From positions 744,001 through 808,000 of the forward strand of contig NZ_CAOJCM010000002.1 in assembly GCF_948329825.1 (NCBI RefSeq): a DNA stretch of 64,000 nucleotides, written 5' to 3'. This DNA is from Paenibacillus sp. JJ-100. GTDB lineage: Bacteria; Bacillota; Bacilli; Paenibacillales; Paenibacillaceae. The notes below the pieces were generated by a model that was given only the letters and a program-made list of their open reading frames with translations, had not been told where the DNA came from and did no database searches. The translations under genes were made by a program, and so were the position numbers. This document shows, in pieces, positions 27,689 through 34,121 of this stretch. Positions within the stretch are counted from its first letter, which is position 1; each line of letters begins with the position of its first letter.

Positions 27689-28030
27689 TTAGTTTGCAGG
27701 AACTTCTTTTGCTATGGTTTTTTTCTTGCTAAGAACACCCATAAAGCCTGCTACAATAAAGAGCACACCAGAAAGTATGTAGAACATTGAAATACTAATA
27801 AATCCTGCAATTCCACTAACCAACATGAACCAGCCAGCTAACTTCGGCTTACTGTTGCTCATTGCAGATCCGACAATCCCCAGGATACTGAATAACAGCG
27901 CTGAAATAGCTAACCCTGTCACACTTGAAGTACCACTGTCGGAAAATGCTGCATCAATTCCTCCGATCATTAAAGCCACGATAGATGCAATGATACCAAA
28001 GATACCAGCTATTAATCCCATTGCAAACAT
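27689..28030 (-). CDS. Small four-helix membrane protein (DUF4064-like)
   Basis: The 113-residue protein has four hydrophobic segments: about residues 3-25 (GLIAGIFGIIASIVALMIGG), 40-58, 65-80 and 83-103. A lysine-rich tail follows. The layout and the small-residue-rich helices fit the DUF4064 family of unknown function. ATG 28030 lies four to five bases after GGGGGAG; the reading frame further upstream to 28081 is not supported. Confidence 0.7.
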   Translation of the reverse strand: MFAMGLIAGIFGIIASIVALMIGGIDAAFSDSGTSSVTGLAISALLFSILGIVGSAMSNSKPKLAGWFMLVSGIAGFISISMFYILSGVLFIVAGFMGVLSKKKTIAKEVPAN

Positions 28031-28175
28031 TTTTCTCCCCCTCACCACTGATTTTATAGAAACAGGAATATAGTACCACATAGTTGTACAATATTACATA
28101 CTTATTTTTCATTCGGCAAAATATCACTAAGTCTTATGAACTATCCCTCCCATATAGCATACTGGAGGAATTAGT

Positions 28176-28304
28176 TTGAATAAATCTTTTTTACTACTCT
28201 CTGCACTCAGCCTTACAGCAGTCCTGTTAGCTTGTGAACAGAAACAGCAAGTACATCATCTACTACAGAAACAGAAACTACAGAGGACTAATAGAAGAGT
28301 ATAG
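28176..28304 (+). pseudogene. Relic of a small lipoprotein gene (frame-shifted)
   Basis: TTG 28176 lies seven bases after a perfect GGAGG (28164-28168). It encodes a clean lipoprotein signal, FLLLSALSLTAVLLAC, with the lipobox cysteine at residue 20. After the cysteine the frame turns into Gln/Lys-rich nonsense and stops. A neighbouring frame instead reads TASTSSTTETETTED and stops, which is the normal low-complexity linker of such lipoproteins. I infer a frameshift just after the lipobox and loss of the rest of the gene. A tiny open frame at 28341-28409 may be another remnant. Confidence 0.5.
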
Positions 28305-28512
28305 CCTCTACTAAAATCTTGAATAGGAGATACATTCAAAATGATTATGCATTTCGGTCACAAAATAGGAGCGACTGTAACGGTTGATCCTTTTGTTTTA
28401 GTCAAATAATAAGAAAAAATATATTTGAAAGAGAAGCACTTTTTAGAGTTGAGATGAGAAACTAGTCCAAATCTAGGTTATTAAGGATTCCAATGTTTTT
28501 AAAATTTATATT
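28305..28512. other. Decayed intergenic DNA
   Basis: No supported gene. A 22-codon frame (28341-28409) with AGGAGA eleven bases upstream is the only candidate, and I do not call it. Confidence 0.3.
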
Positions 28513-28650
28513 ATGAAACGTAGACCACATGGTCTAAGCTCGTATCCTCGGTTCCATAATTTAAGCCTCACTCATGTCGTCATGCTGCTGAAGGCACGTG
28601 AGAACAACAAACGAATCGTCGAAAGAATAAATTGGTCAGCGTCAAAATGA
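28513..28650 (+). pseudogene. Tyrosine recombinase (integrase) relic, box II region
   Basis: The 45-residue frame contains HNLSLTHVVMLLKARENNK, followed by RIVERINWSASK. It aligns residue by residue with the integrase core HDLRHTHATLLLEAGENIK, then VVSERLGHSSIK. The catalytic Arg and the following His of HxLRHTH are lost (SL instead of RH), and the GH of LGHSS is now NW. It is therefore an inactive fragment. An ATG is present but has no ribosome binding site. Confidence 0.6.
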
Positions 28651-28688
28651 CTGACCGATAGTATTTGACTAAAGTATTTCTGGTGCCA

Positions 28689-28766
28689 TTACTCGGCACC
28701 AGTTTTATAAAATACTGATCCAAATTATTCAGCTGTTTCTTGTTGCATATTAGGTATGATGTGAGC
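28689..28766 (-). pseudogene. Tyrosine recombinase (integrase) C-terminal relic, opposite strand
   Basis: Read on the minus strand it encodes AHIIPNMQQETAE, then a stop codon, then FGSVFYKTGAE and a stop. This matches the usual end of phage-type integrases (TYAHVLPNMQ.EAA.KFG), from just after the catalytic tyrosine region. The internal stop replaces the expected Lys. The fragment follows directly in sequence on from the other relic at 28513-28650 but lies in inverted orientation, so a local inversion accompanied decay. Confidence 0.55.
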
Positions 28767-28769
28767 AAG

Positions 28770-28806
28770 GGCACCAATTCGGCACCAAATCATGTTTCGG
28801 CACCAA
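28770..28806. repeat. GGCACCAA repeat cluster
   Basis: GGCACCAA occurs at 28770-28777, 28781-28788 and 28799-28806. The last two are part of an 11-base direct repeat TTCGGCACCAA. A matching inverted pair GGTGCC...GGCACC lies at 28682-28687 and 28695-28700. The repeats sit next to the integrase relic and may be remnants of recombinase binding or attachment sites. Confidence 0.5.
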
Positions 28807-28824
28807 TTATTTATCCCCTCAAAT

Positions 28825-28852
28825 AGAAAAAAAGCCTTGCTACACAAGGCTT
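28825..28852 (-). terminator. Terminator after tRNA-Val
   Basis: On the minus strand AAGCCTTG / CAAGGCTT (28845-28852, 28832-28839) is followed by a run of T residues, nine bases after the tRNA. Confidence 0.85.
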
Positions 28853-28860
28853 CCCGCGTA

Positions 28861-28933
28861 TGATCTGTAGTGGGCTCGAACCACTGACCCCTACCCTGTC
28901 AAGATAGTGCTCTCCCAGCTGAGCTAACAGATC
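28861..28933 (-). tRNA. tRNA-Val (anticodon GAC)
   Basis: On the minus strand the acceptor stem GATCTGT pairs with ACAGATC. The D arm is GCTC AGCTGGGA GAGC. The anticodon arm is CTATC TTGACAG GGTAG with anticodon GAC, and the T arm is GTGG TTCGAGC CCAC. The discriminator is A and no CCA is encoded, so it must be added post-transcriptionally. The sequence closely resembles Bacillus tRNA-Val(GAC) except in the acceptor stem. It has its own promoter and terminator. Confidence 0.9.
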
Positions 28934-29001
28934 GTATATCATTCTCTTCAAAAGTTATGGCTTATATAGTGACCACAGCTCAATGAAATGAAGTAACAGT
29001 A

Positions 29002-29031
29002 TCATACCAAGTAAACCTGCTCATTGTCAAT
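29002..29031 (-). promoter_or_regulatory. Promoter of the tRNA-Val gene
   Basis: On the minus strand TTGACA (29031-29026) and TATGAT (29007-29002) are 18 bases apart, about 70 bases before the tRNA. Confidence 0.7.
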
Positions 29032-29110
29032 CACTAATTCGGTTATATTTTTCCTGAATTGGAGCAGAATAATGGAAAGATGATCATATTCGGAAATGAG
29101 GTAAAATGCT

Positions 29111-29386
29111 GTGAAATACATTGATCGATTTGACGAAAAAAGTGACGGACAATACCACCCTAAACACGCTCTTCTCCGTGGAATTACTTATATAACGGTA
29201 TGTGCAGCTCTTCTCCCCACAATGACCGGCTGTACATTACAGCGTGATGAACATACGGTGCAATTCCAGCAGATGCATCAACCAAATGAACAAAGTGAAT
29301 CGCTGCCAGTATGGAGAGATGTCTATTCCGAATCCGTTGTACATGATGTGTATTCACCACAAGGAAACACAGAAGTTCTGCCATAA
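29111..29386 (+). CDS. Hypothetical small protein with a lipobox-like site
   Basis: The 91-residue protein starts at GTG 29111, eight bases after GAGGT. An unusually long charged N-terminus (about 22 residues) precedes a hydrophobic stretch ITYITVCAALLPTMTGC, whose end looks like a lipobox with Cys41. The rest is Gln/His-rich and polar. It may be a lipoprotein, although the long charged start is atypical. Unknown family. Confidence 0.6.
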   Translation: MKYIDRFDEKSDGQYHPKHALLRGITYITVCAALLPTMTGCTLQRDEHTVQFQQMHQPNEQSESLPVWRDVYSESVVHDVYSPQGNTEVLP

Positions 29387-29433
29387 TAAGGATGCATAGC
29401 ATTCATACATATAAAAATGGAGGCGCGTTCCTG

Positions 29434-29547
29434 TTATTCTTCTTCGTCCCATTTGCGAGAATACGCTTTTTTGGTCACGTAGTATAACAAAGCAATCATG
29501 CCTGCCGACATGAGTAATGTAACTGCCATAATCGCTGCCATTCCCAT
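29434..29547 (-). CDS. Small single-pass membrane protein (37 aa)
   Basis: ATG 29547 follows GAAGGGGGTC. The product is one hydrophobic helix (MAAIMAVTLLMSAGMIALLYYV) with a basic then acidic tail, TKKAYSRKWDEEE. The strong ribosome binding site and the clean membrane-helix-plus-charged-tail layout argue that it is real. Function unknown. Confidence 0.6.
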   Translation of the reverse strand: MGMAAIMAVTLLMSAGMIALLYYVTKKAYSRKWDEEE

Positions 29548-29664
29548 AGATTGACCCCCTTCGTTATATTCCAATATGTACCAAACTTAACTATACAGGA
29601 AAAGCATTTTTTTGTATAATGCAGTCTGAACTTGTGCGCATGGAGCAGAAAGAAGGAATTCATT

Positions 29665-30108
29665 TTGGCAGCTGAGATTAGTTATGCTACAACAGAAGAA
29701 GAACTGAGGCAGGCATTGGAGATTCGACGACAAGTTTTTGTGGTCGAGCAGCAAGTCCCTCAAGAGCTTGAAATCGATCAATATGATGTCATCAGTCCTG
29801 ATGCGCATCACATATTACTTCATACTGATGGCCAGGCTGTTGCTACAGGTCGTCTGATCTATTACAGCAAAGATACCGCTAAAATGCAGCGAATTGCTGT
29901 GTTAAAATCCCACCGTTCGTTTGGTTATGGACGAGTGCTTTTATTGGCAATGGAAGAACGAGCTCGTGAGCTGGGCTTAACCTATTCAGTGCTGGATGCC
30001 CAGTGTCAGGCACAGAAATTTTACGATAAACTCGGCTATGAAGTGATTTCCGATGAACCTTTCTATGATGCCGATATTTTGCACGTTCGCATGAGAAAAA
30101 GCCTGTAG
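29665..30108 (+). CDS. GNAT family N-acetyltransferase (ElaA-like)
   Basis: The 147-residue protein is a small GNAT enzyme with EIRRQVFVVEQQVPQELEID at the N-terminus, as in ElaA/YjcF-type proteins. The acetyl-CoA loop region is MQRIAVLKSHRSFGYGRVLL, and AQKFYDKLGYEVISDEPF closes it. The substrate is unknown. I use TTG 29665, seven bases after GAAGGA; a TTG at 29632 has no site. A TATAAT box at 29615-29620 probably serves it. Confidence 0.85.
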   Translation: MAAEISYATTEEELRQALEIRRQVFVVEQQVPQELEIDQYDVISPDAHHILLHTDGQAVATGRLIYYSKDTAKMQRIAVLKSHRSFGYGRVLLLAMEERARELGLTYSVLDAQCQAQKFYDKLGYEVISDEPFYDADILHVRMRKSL

Positions 30109-30258
30109 TCCTCTATCACTTAAATGTTCATAAGTTACATTTCTCCTGACATTGCTCCCTACATAAAGCACTGCATAAGATGCATACTTATCACCGTTTC
30201 GGGCAGGCTATGAGGGTGTAACCTATTCCCCTATGCTCATGGAAGGAGAGTGTGACAG

Positions 30259-30495
30259 ATGGATCAGACAACACGCGAGACATTCACAGCAGTACAAAAA
30301 AATGGCGATGGTGATTTGACTTCATTCCAAACCTCTACTGGCCGTATTCTGGATTACCAGCAGGCTCTAAATGAAGTACAAGCTGGAGCAATTGCTGGTG
30401 TCAACGTATTTAAAGGCAAGGATGGAGAAATGTATATTCGCGGGGATGCTGACGGTGACCCCACCAACAATCTTGACCAGCTTCCAACGTTCTAG
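30259..30495 (+). CDS. DUF3892-domain protein
   Basis: The 78-residue protein matches DUF3892: FTAVQKNGDGDLTSFQTSTG, then GVNVFKGKDG and the ending DPTNNLDQLPTF. Members are small soluble proteins of Bacillales with no known role. ATG 30259 follows GGAAGGAGAG. It is monocistronic with a terminator right after it. Confidence 0.85.
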   Translation: MDQTTRETFTAVQKNGDGDLTSFQTSTGRILDYQQALNEVQAGAIAGVNVFKGKDGEMYIRGDADGDPTNNLDQLPTF

Positions 30496-30512
30496 ACCTA
30501 TCCTAATGATAT

Positions 30513-30543
30513 GCGCCAATCCGAATGGATTGGCGTTTTTACT
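30513..30543 (+). terminator. Terminator after the DUF3892 gene
   Basis: The stem CGCCAATCC / GGATTGGCG (30514-30522, 30527-30535) is followed by TTTTT. Confidence 0.85.
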
Positions 30544-30596
30544 TTATCATATGGACTTAAACCTAGCGTCGCTATCCCTATTCTGATCCCTAATTA

Positions 30597-30878
30597 TTAA
30601 TAATCAGTAAAATATTTAACAGCACTGCCGGCAGGCTGGACTCTCCGTACAGGGCTCTGTTCCTGCTCCCATGCCTGCAAAATCTGTATATGTTCTATGG
30701 AAGATTGAGTATCCCAAGCGATGTAACCTTGTCGTTCCAGCTCCAGCAGTGATTCCCGAATGTGTGCTCGGTTACGTCCCGTTTTGTTTTCCAGCTCATC
30801 CATACGTGGAATTCGTCGTTGCTGACTTGCATAGTTAACGATAATACGCAAAACTTTACGCTCAAAGTCGTTCAGCAT
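30597..30878 (-). CDS. Putative winged-helix DNA-binding protein
   Basis: The 93-residue protein looks like a small winged helix: FERKVLRIIVNYASQQRRIP, then LENKTGRNRAHIRESLLELE, and the wing QGYIAWD. That order fits helix 1, the helix-turn-helix and the wing. It lacks a clear ligand domain. The ATG lies seven bases after GGGGGG and overlaps the end of the upstream small gene by 17 bases, so the two form one operon and may work together. Confidence 0.6.
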   Translation of the reverse strand: MLNDFERKVLRIIVNYASQQRRIPRMDELENKTGRNRAHIRESLLELERQGYIAWDTQSSIEHIQILQAWEQEQSPVRRVQPAGSAVKYFTDY

Positions 30879-31089
30879 GCTTCATCCCCCCCTTCCGATC
30901 CTGAACGGTTACAGGACGCCATGCCAGAATGTTTTGCTCCAGAAACGTTCGCGGTGCACCTTCTTTGCCATCAGAAGCCCGAATCATCCCACCGCGTATA
31001 CGGTTAATCCGGATCTGACGCTGAGTAATTTGTCCTGCACGATCCATATACACAAGCTCAACCATCTGGCCAACATATTTTCCTAGCAT
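30862..31089 (-). CDS. Small hypothetical protein, WYL/SH3-like
   Basis: The 75-residue basic protein begins MLGKYVGQMVELVYMDRAGQ and continues RQIRINRIRGG; such alternating strands suggest a small beta-barrel as in WYL-type modules. ATG 31089 has GGAGGG six to seven bases upstream; the ATG at 31095 is too close to that site. It overlaps the downstream winged-helix gene. The pair could be a split WYL-type regulator, but this is inference. Confidence 0.55.
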   Translation of the reverse strand: MLGKYVGQMVELVYMDRAGQITQRQIRINRIRGGMIRASDGKEGAPRTFLEQNILAWRPVTVQDRKGGMKHAERL

Positions 31090-31187
31090 GATCATCCCTC
31101 CAATAATGAGAACGTTTGTTTGTATTCATTATTATATGCGAACATAAGTTCTTTATTCAATAGAAATAAAATGGAATTCTCGATATA

Positions 31188-31230
31188 CAAAAAACCAGAC
31201 CTGCTCCATAAGGAGCGATAGTCCGGTTCT
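31188..31230 (-). terminator. Terminator after the DUF3889 gene
   Basis: On the minus strand an imperfect stem ACCGGACTATCGCTCC / GGAGCAGGTCTGGT is followed by six T residues. Confidence 0.75.
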
Positions 31231-31276
31231 TCACATTTGAAATATCATTGGAAGCTTCTAACCTATCGGGATCGGA

Positions 31277-31606
31277 TCAGTGACGATCTGCTTCCGAAAA
31301 TTGTACTTTTTTCAACTGCTGCGTATTTGGATTAAAGTCAACATTGACATATACAGCAAACTGCTTGCCGTCTTTCCCCCGAACCCACAGCTTGAACTGC
31401 TCTCTTGACTGATTTGCACTAAGCGATGAACGTCCGATATGTTTGTAATCCAGAATGTCGGCATTGTACTTGGTCTGTGTCTCTTTCACCGCTATAATGC
31501 CCCACTTCGCATACTCAGGGATGCTGTTGCTGAATGCGGAAACGGTGTTCATGACACCCGTCATACTAAGCATAAGGGTTAGTACTGTAACCATAAGCAC
31601 TCTCAT
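31277..31606 (-). CDS. DUF3889-domain secreted protein
   Basis: The 109-residue protein has a signal peptide (VLMVTVLTLMLSMTGVMNTVSA) and then the DUF3889 pattern PEYAKWGIIAVKETQTKY, followed by DYKHIGRS and VYVNVDFN. Family members are small exported proteins of Bacillales, thought to fold as a PepSY-like or cystatin-like beta sheet. ATG 31606 lies eight bases after AAGGAG. The gene overlaps no neighbour but starts only 59 bases after the stop of the next gene on the same strand, so cotranscription is likely. Confidence 0.8.
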   Translation of the reverse strand: MRVLMVTVLTLMLSMTGVMNTVSAFSNSIPEYAKWGIIAVKETQTKYNADILDYKHIGRSSLSANQSREQFKLWVRGKDGKQFAVYVNVDFNPNTQQLKKVQFSEADRH

Positions 31607-31664
31607 GCATTTCACTCCTTGGGGACTAATGTGTTGCTGATATCGTGCCCTTTTAGATGATATT

Positions 31665-31967
31665 CTACACCCACATTTGAAAAATCCAGACCGCGGGCCA
31701 CAGCCAAAATGGAACAACTTGCATCAGCCGATCCAACGGCTCAATCTCTGAAGAATGACTAAAGCTTATCCCCCAATCCCCGGAAAGAAAACCATGCTGT
31801 GCCCTAGACTCCTCAGGAGGCTCTAAACCATACTTCTCCATAATTAATTGCCTTGTTTGTTCATCCACTTGAACATCATTCTCCATACTGCTTGCTGCCA
31901 CGTAGGGACTATATATGCAAGTTAGCATCATCATTAAACACACGATATGTAACCATCTAAATCTCAT
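31665..31967 (-). CDS. Short exported protein resembling the outer loop of OppB-type permeases
   Basis: The 100-residue protein has a signal or anchor helix (LHIVCLMMMLTCIYSPYVAA) and a polar segment EKYGLEPPEESRAQHGFLSG, then DWGISFSHSSEI. That segment reads like the first extracellular loop of OppB/DppB peptide permeases (YGL..P......FL.GD.G.S). It then ends in a hydrophobic tail, PFWLWPAVWIFQMWV, and stops, so the permease core is missing. ATG 31967 has AAAGGAAGAA upstream. It may be a truncated permease gene or a small protein reusing that module. Confidence 0.55.
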   Translation of the reverse strand: MRFRWLHIVCLMMMLTCIYSPYVAASSMENDVQVDEQTRQLIMEKYGLEPPEESRAQHGFLSGDWGISFSHSSEIEPLDRLMQVVPFWLWPAVWIFQMWV

Positions 31968-32265
31968 ATGTAGTTCTTCCTTTCTGCTGCGGTTCCATTA
32001 CCTAAGATCAGTGCAACGCTTAGAACAACTTGTCTGATTGTACATAAGAATATTGAAAAAAGGAAATGCCCAACAGTGAACAATGCCTCACGTTCTGATA
32101 GTATTCGTGACAAATTAGCACACGATCCTATAGACCCATTTTATAGTTTAAATGTTTAAAACATCCACAATACGTGTAATGGGCTGTGACTGACCAAGCA
32201 TGACCAAGCTTACATTACACTCACTTGAAGCTGTCTTCACCCCAATTTGAGGAGGTTATATCTGT
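31968..32265. other. Intergenic region upstream of manganese catalase
   Basis: This is an AT-rich spacer between divergent genes. It contains a short direct repeat (TGACCAAGC twice near 32190-32210). No gene or convincing operator was seen. Confidence 0.3.
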
Positions 32266-33168
32266 ATGTTCAAACGTCTGGATGAAATTCTGATTGAGAT
32301 TCCCAACGTCGAAAAGCCTGATCCCAATGCAGCAGCAGCCATACAGGAATTGCTTGGCGGCAAATTTGGAGAAATGTCCACCCTGAACAATTACCTCTAT
32401 CAATCCTTTAATTTTCGCTCCAAAGAAAAACTGAAACCGTTCTATGACCTCGTCATGAGTATCACGGCTGAAGAATTAGGACATGTGGAACTGGTGTCTC
32501 ATGGTATTAACCATTGTCTCCGAGGATCAACCGAATATAAAGAACCTGATCAGACTCCGTTAGGTTCCGTGAAGGATGCTCGATTATCATATCATTTCCT
32601 GGCAGGCGCACAAGGTGCGATGCCTTTTGATTCAATGGGTAATCCATGGACAGGTGCAAATGTCTTCAACAGTGGAAATCTGGTGGAAGATCTGCTGCAT
32701 AATTTTTTCCTTGAATGTGGAGCCCGTACGCACAAGATGAAAGTTTATGAAATGACCGATCATCCCGCAGCCCGCGAAGTCGTCGGTTTCCTGCTCGTAC
32801 GCGGCGGTGTACACGTAGTGGCTTATGCCAAAGCGATTGAGATTGCAACAGGTGTCAATGTGACCAAACTGATCCCCATTCCTTCACTGGATAACAAAGC
32901 CTTCCGTGAAGCTCATAAATATGAGGAAAAAGGTGTACACACCAAGCTGTATACTTACAGTGACAAGGATTTCAATGCCATTGATCAAATCTGGAAAGGC
33001 ACTCATCCCGAAGATGGACAACCACTGGAGGTCATTCAAGGAGTTCCTCAAGGTTTCCCGATTCCCGAAGCTCCGGCGGTGGAAGAGGAATTCGCCCCAG
33101 GCATCTCCCACGAGGATTTCAAGGAAATTGCACGTCGGCTGAAAATGGCAGGAAACATTACGGATTAA
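32266..33168 (+). CDS. Manganese catalase
   Basis: This non-heme catalase degrades hydrogen peroxide with a di-manganese centre. The 300-residue protein has the ferritin-like four-helix core: NAAAAIQELLGGKFGEMSTL (first Glu ligand region), ITAEELGHVELVSHGI (Glu and His ligands), ECGARTHKMKVYEMTDHP, and VGFLLVRGGVHVVAYA (second His). Length and motifs fit the family. ATG 32266 follows GAGGAGGT. It is monocistronic with a terminator downstream. Related B. subtilis proteins include YdbD and the spore-coat CotJC. Confidence 0.93.
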   Translation: MFKRLDEILIEIPNVEKPDPNAAAAIQELLGGKFGEMSTLNNYLYQSFNFRSKEKLKPFYDLVMSITAEELGHVELVSHGINHCLRGSTEYKEPDQTPLGSVKDARLSYHFLAGAQGAMPFDSMGNPWTGANVFNSGNLVEDLLHNFFLECGARTHKMKVYEMTDHPAAREVVGFLLVRGGVHVVAYAKAIEIATGVNVTKLIPIPSLDNKAFREAHKYEEKGVHTKLYTYSDKDFNAIDQIWKGTHPEDGQPLEVIQGVPQGFPIPEAPAVEEEFAPGISHEDFKEIARRLKMAGNITD

Positions 33169-33203
33169 GCAACATATGCTCCACCTAATGTTCTAACTAT
33201 ACG

Positions 33204-33263
33204 ACACAGCTCTCGACACTCGCTGCTTTGAAGCAGGAGATGAGAGAGCTGTGTTTTTTTCTG
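33204..33263 (+). terminator. Terminator after manganese catalase
   Basis: ACACAGCTCTC near 33205-33215 pairs with GAGAGCTGTGT (33243-33254), followed by a run of T residues. Confidence 0.75.
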
Positions 33264-33342
33264 AAATGAAAAAAACATGCTAACCCATCTTGCATCTACA
33301 GTTACTGGAGGTTATATAATGGGGACAAAAGGAGGGTTTGAG

Positions 33343-34112
33343 ATGCAGAGCACACATTATTCTATCGGTAAATTCGCTCAATTGAGCGGCGTTCCAATCC
33401 GTACACTACATTATTATGAAGAGGTTGGCTACTACACCCAAACCGTCGAGATAACGGTCATCGGATTTATAGTACTGCTGATTTGATTCATTTGCAGAAA
33501 ATTATTGGCTTGAAGTCCCTTGGCTTTTCATTAGAGCGTATTCGCAAATGTATTCATCATCACGAACCTGAGATAAATCTGATTGAAACCTTACAACTTC
33601 AGTACCAATCCATGCAAGATGCCCGTGCTGAACTCGACAGATCATTAGAAATCCTCCGCAGATTAATTGCGATCATGCAGCGAGAAGGAAAACTGGAGCA
33701 CAGCCTGATGTTTCTGCTGATTCGCAACATGTTACGGGAAGACAAACAGCGCAGTTGGGTAGAGGAACATTTGTCAAAACAAACAGCTGCTGTGTTGTTT
33801 AATAACTCCCCAGATGCGGAAGCTGAATTGGATCGAGAATTGCTCACTTTTATTGAGGCTGTCAAGCGGTTATCAACTGGAGAACCAGACGCTTTAGAGG
33901 CCGAAGAAATGTTAAGTTTCTACGTGCAGCGTACACTCCACTTACTGGATGAAAAGGCTATGGCCAACATTGACCACATATCAGAGGAGGCGTACGAGCG
34001 ATTGGATGCATTGGTAGACATGCCATTAAACGAGGGGGAAATCATATGGCTGAATGAGGCTTTGTCTCACTATGCAAACAAATTTGGCCTACCTGGAGTC
34101 GGTGAACCATAA
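33343..34112 (+). pseudogene. MerR-family regulator interrupted by a -1 frameshift
   Basis: ATG 33343 lies six bases after GGAGGG. It encodes the MerR helix-turn-helix YSIGKFAQLSGVPIRTLHYY and EEVG. The frame then derails at the CCC run at 33437-33439. The continuation PNRRDNGHRIYSTADLIHLQ lies in another frame and restores the second half of the MerR domain, and then an effector region to the stop at 34112. Adding one C would give an intact protein of about 256 residues. The downstream part alone could start at 33483, but it lacks the DNA-binding helix. This could be real inactivation or a sequencing error. It probably controls the hydrolase gene nine bases downstream. Confidence 0.8.
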
Positions 34113-34121
34113 CGAAAGGAT

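Noticed and set aside
28341..28409. 22-codon frame with AGGAGA upstream
   Set aside because: Too short and eleven bases from its site; more likely debris of the lipoprotein gene.
28580..28777. 65-codon minus-strand frame over the integrase relics
   Set aside because: It is in a different frame from the recognisable integrase sequence and has no support of its own.
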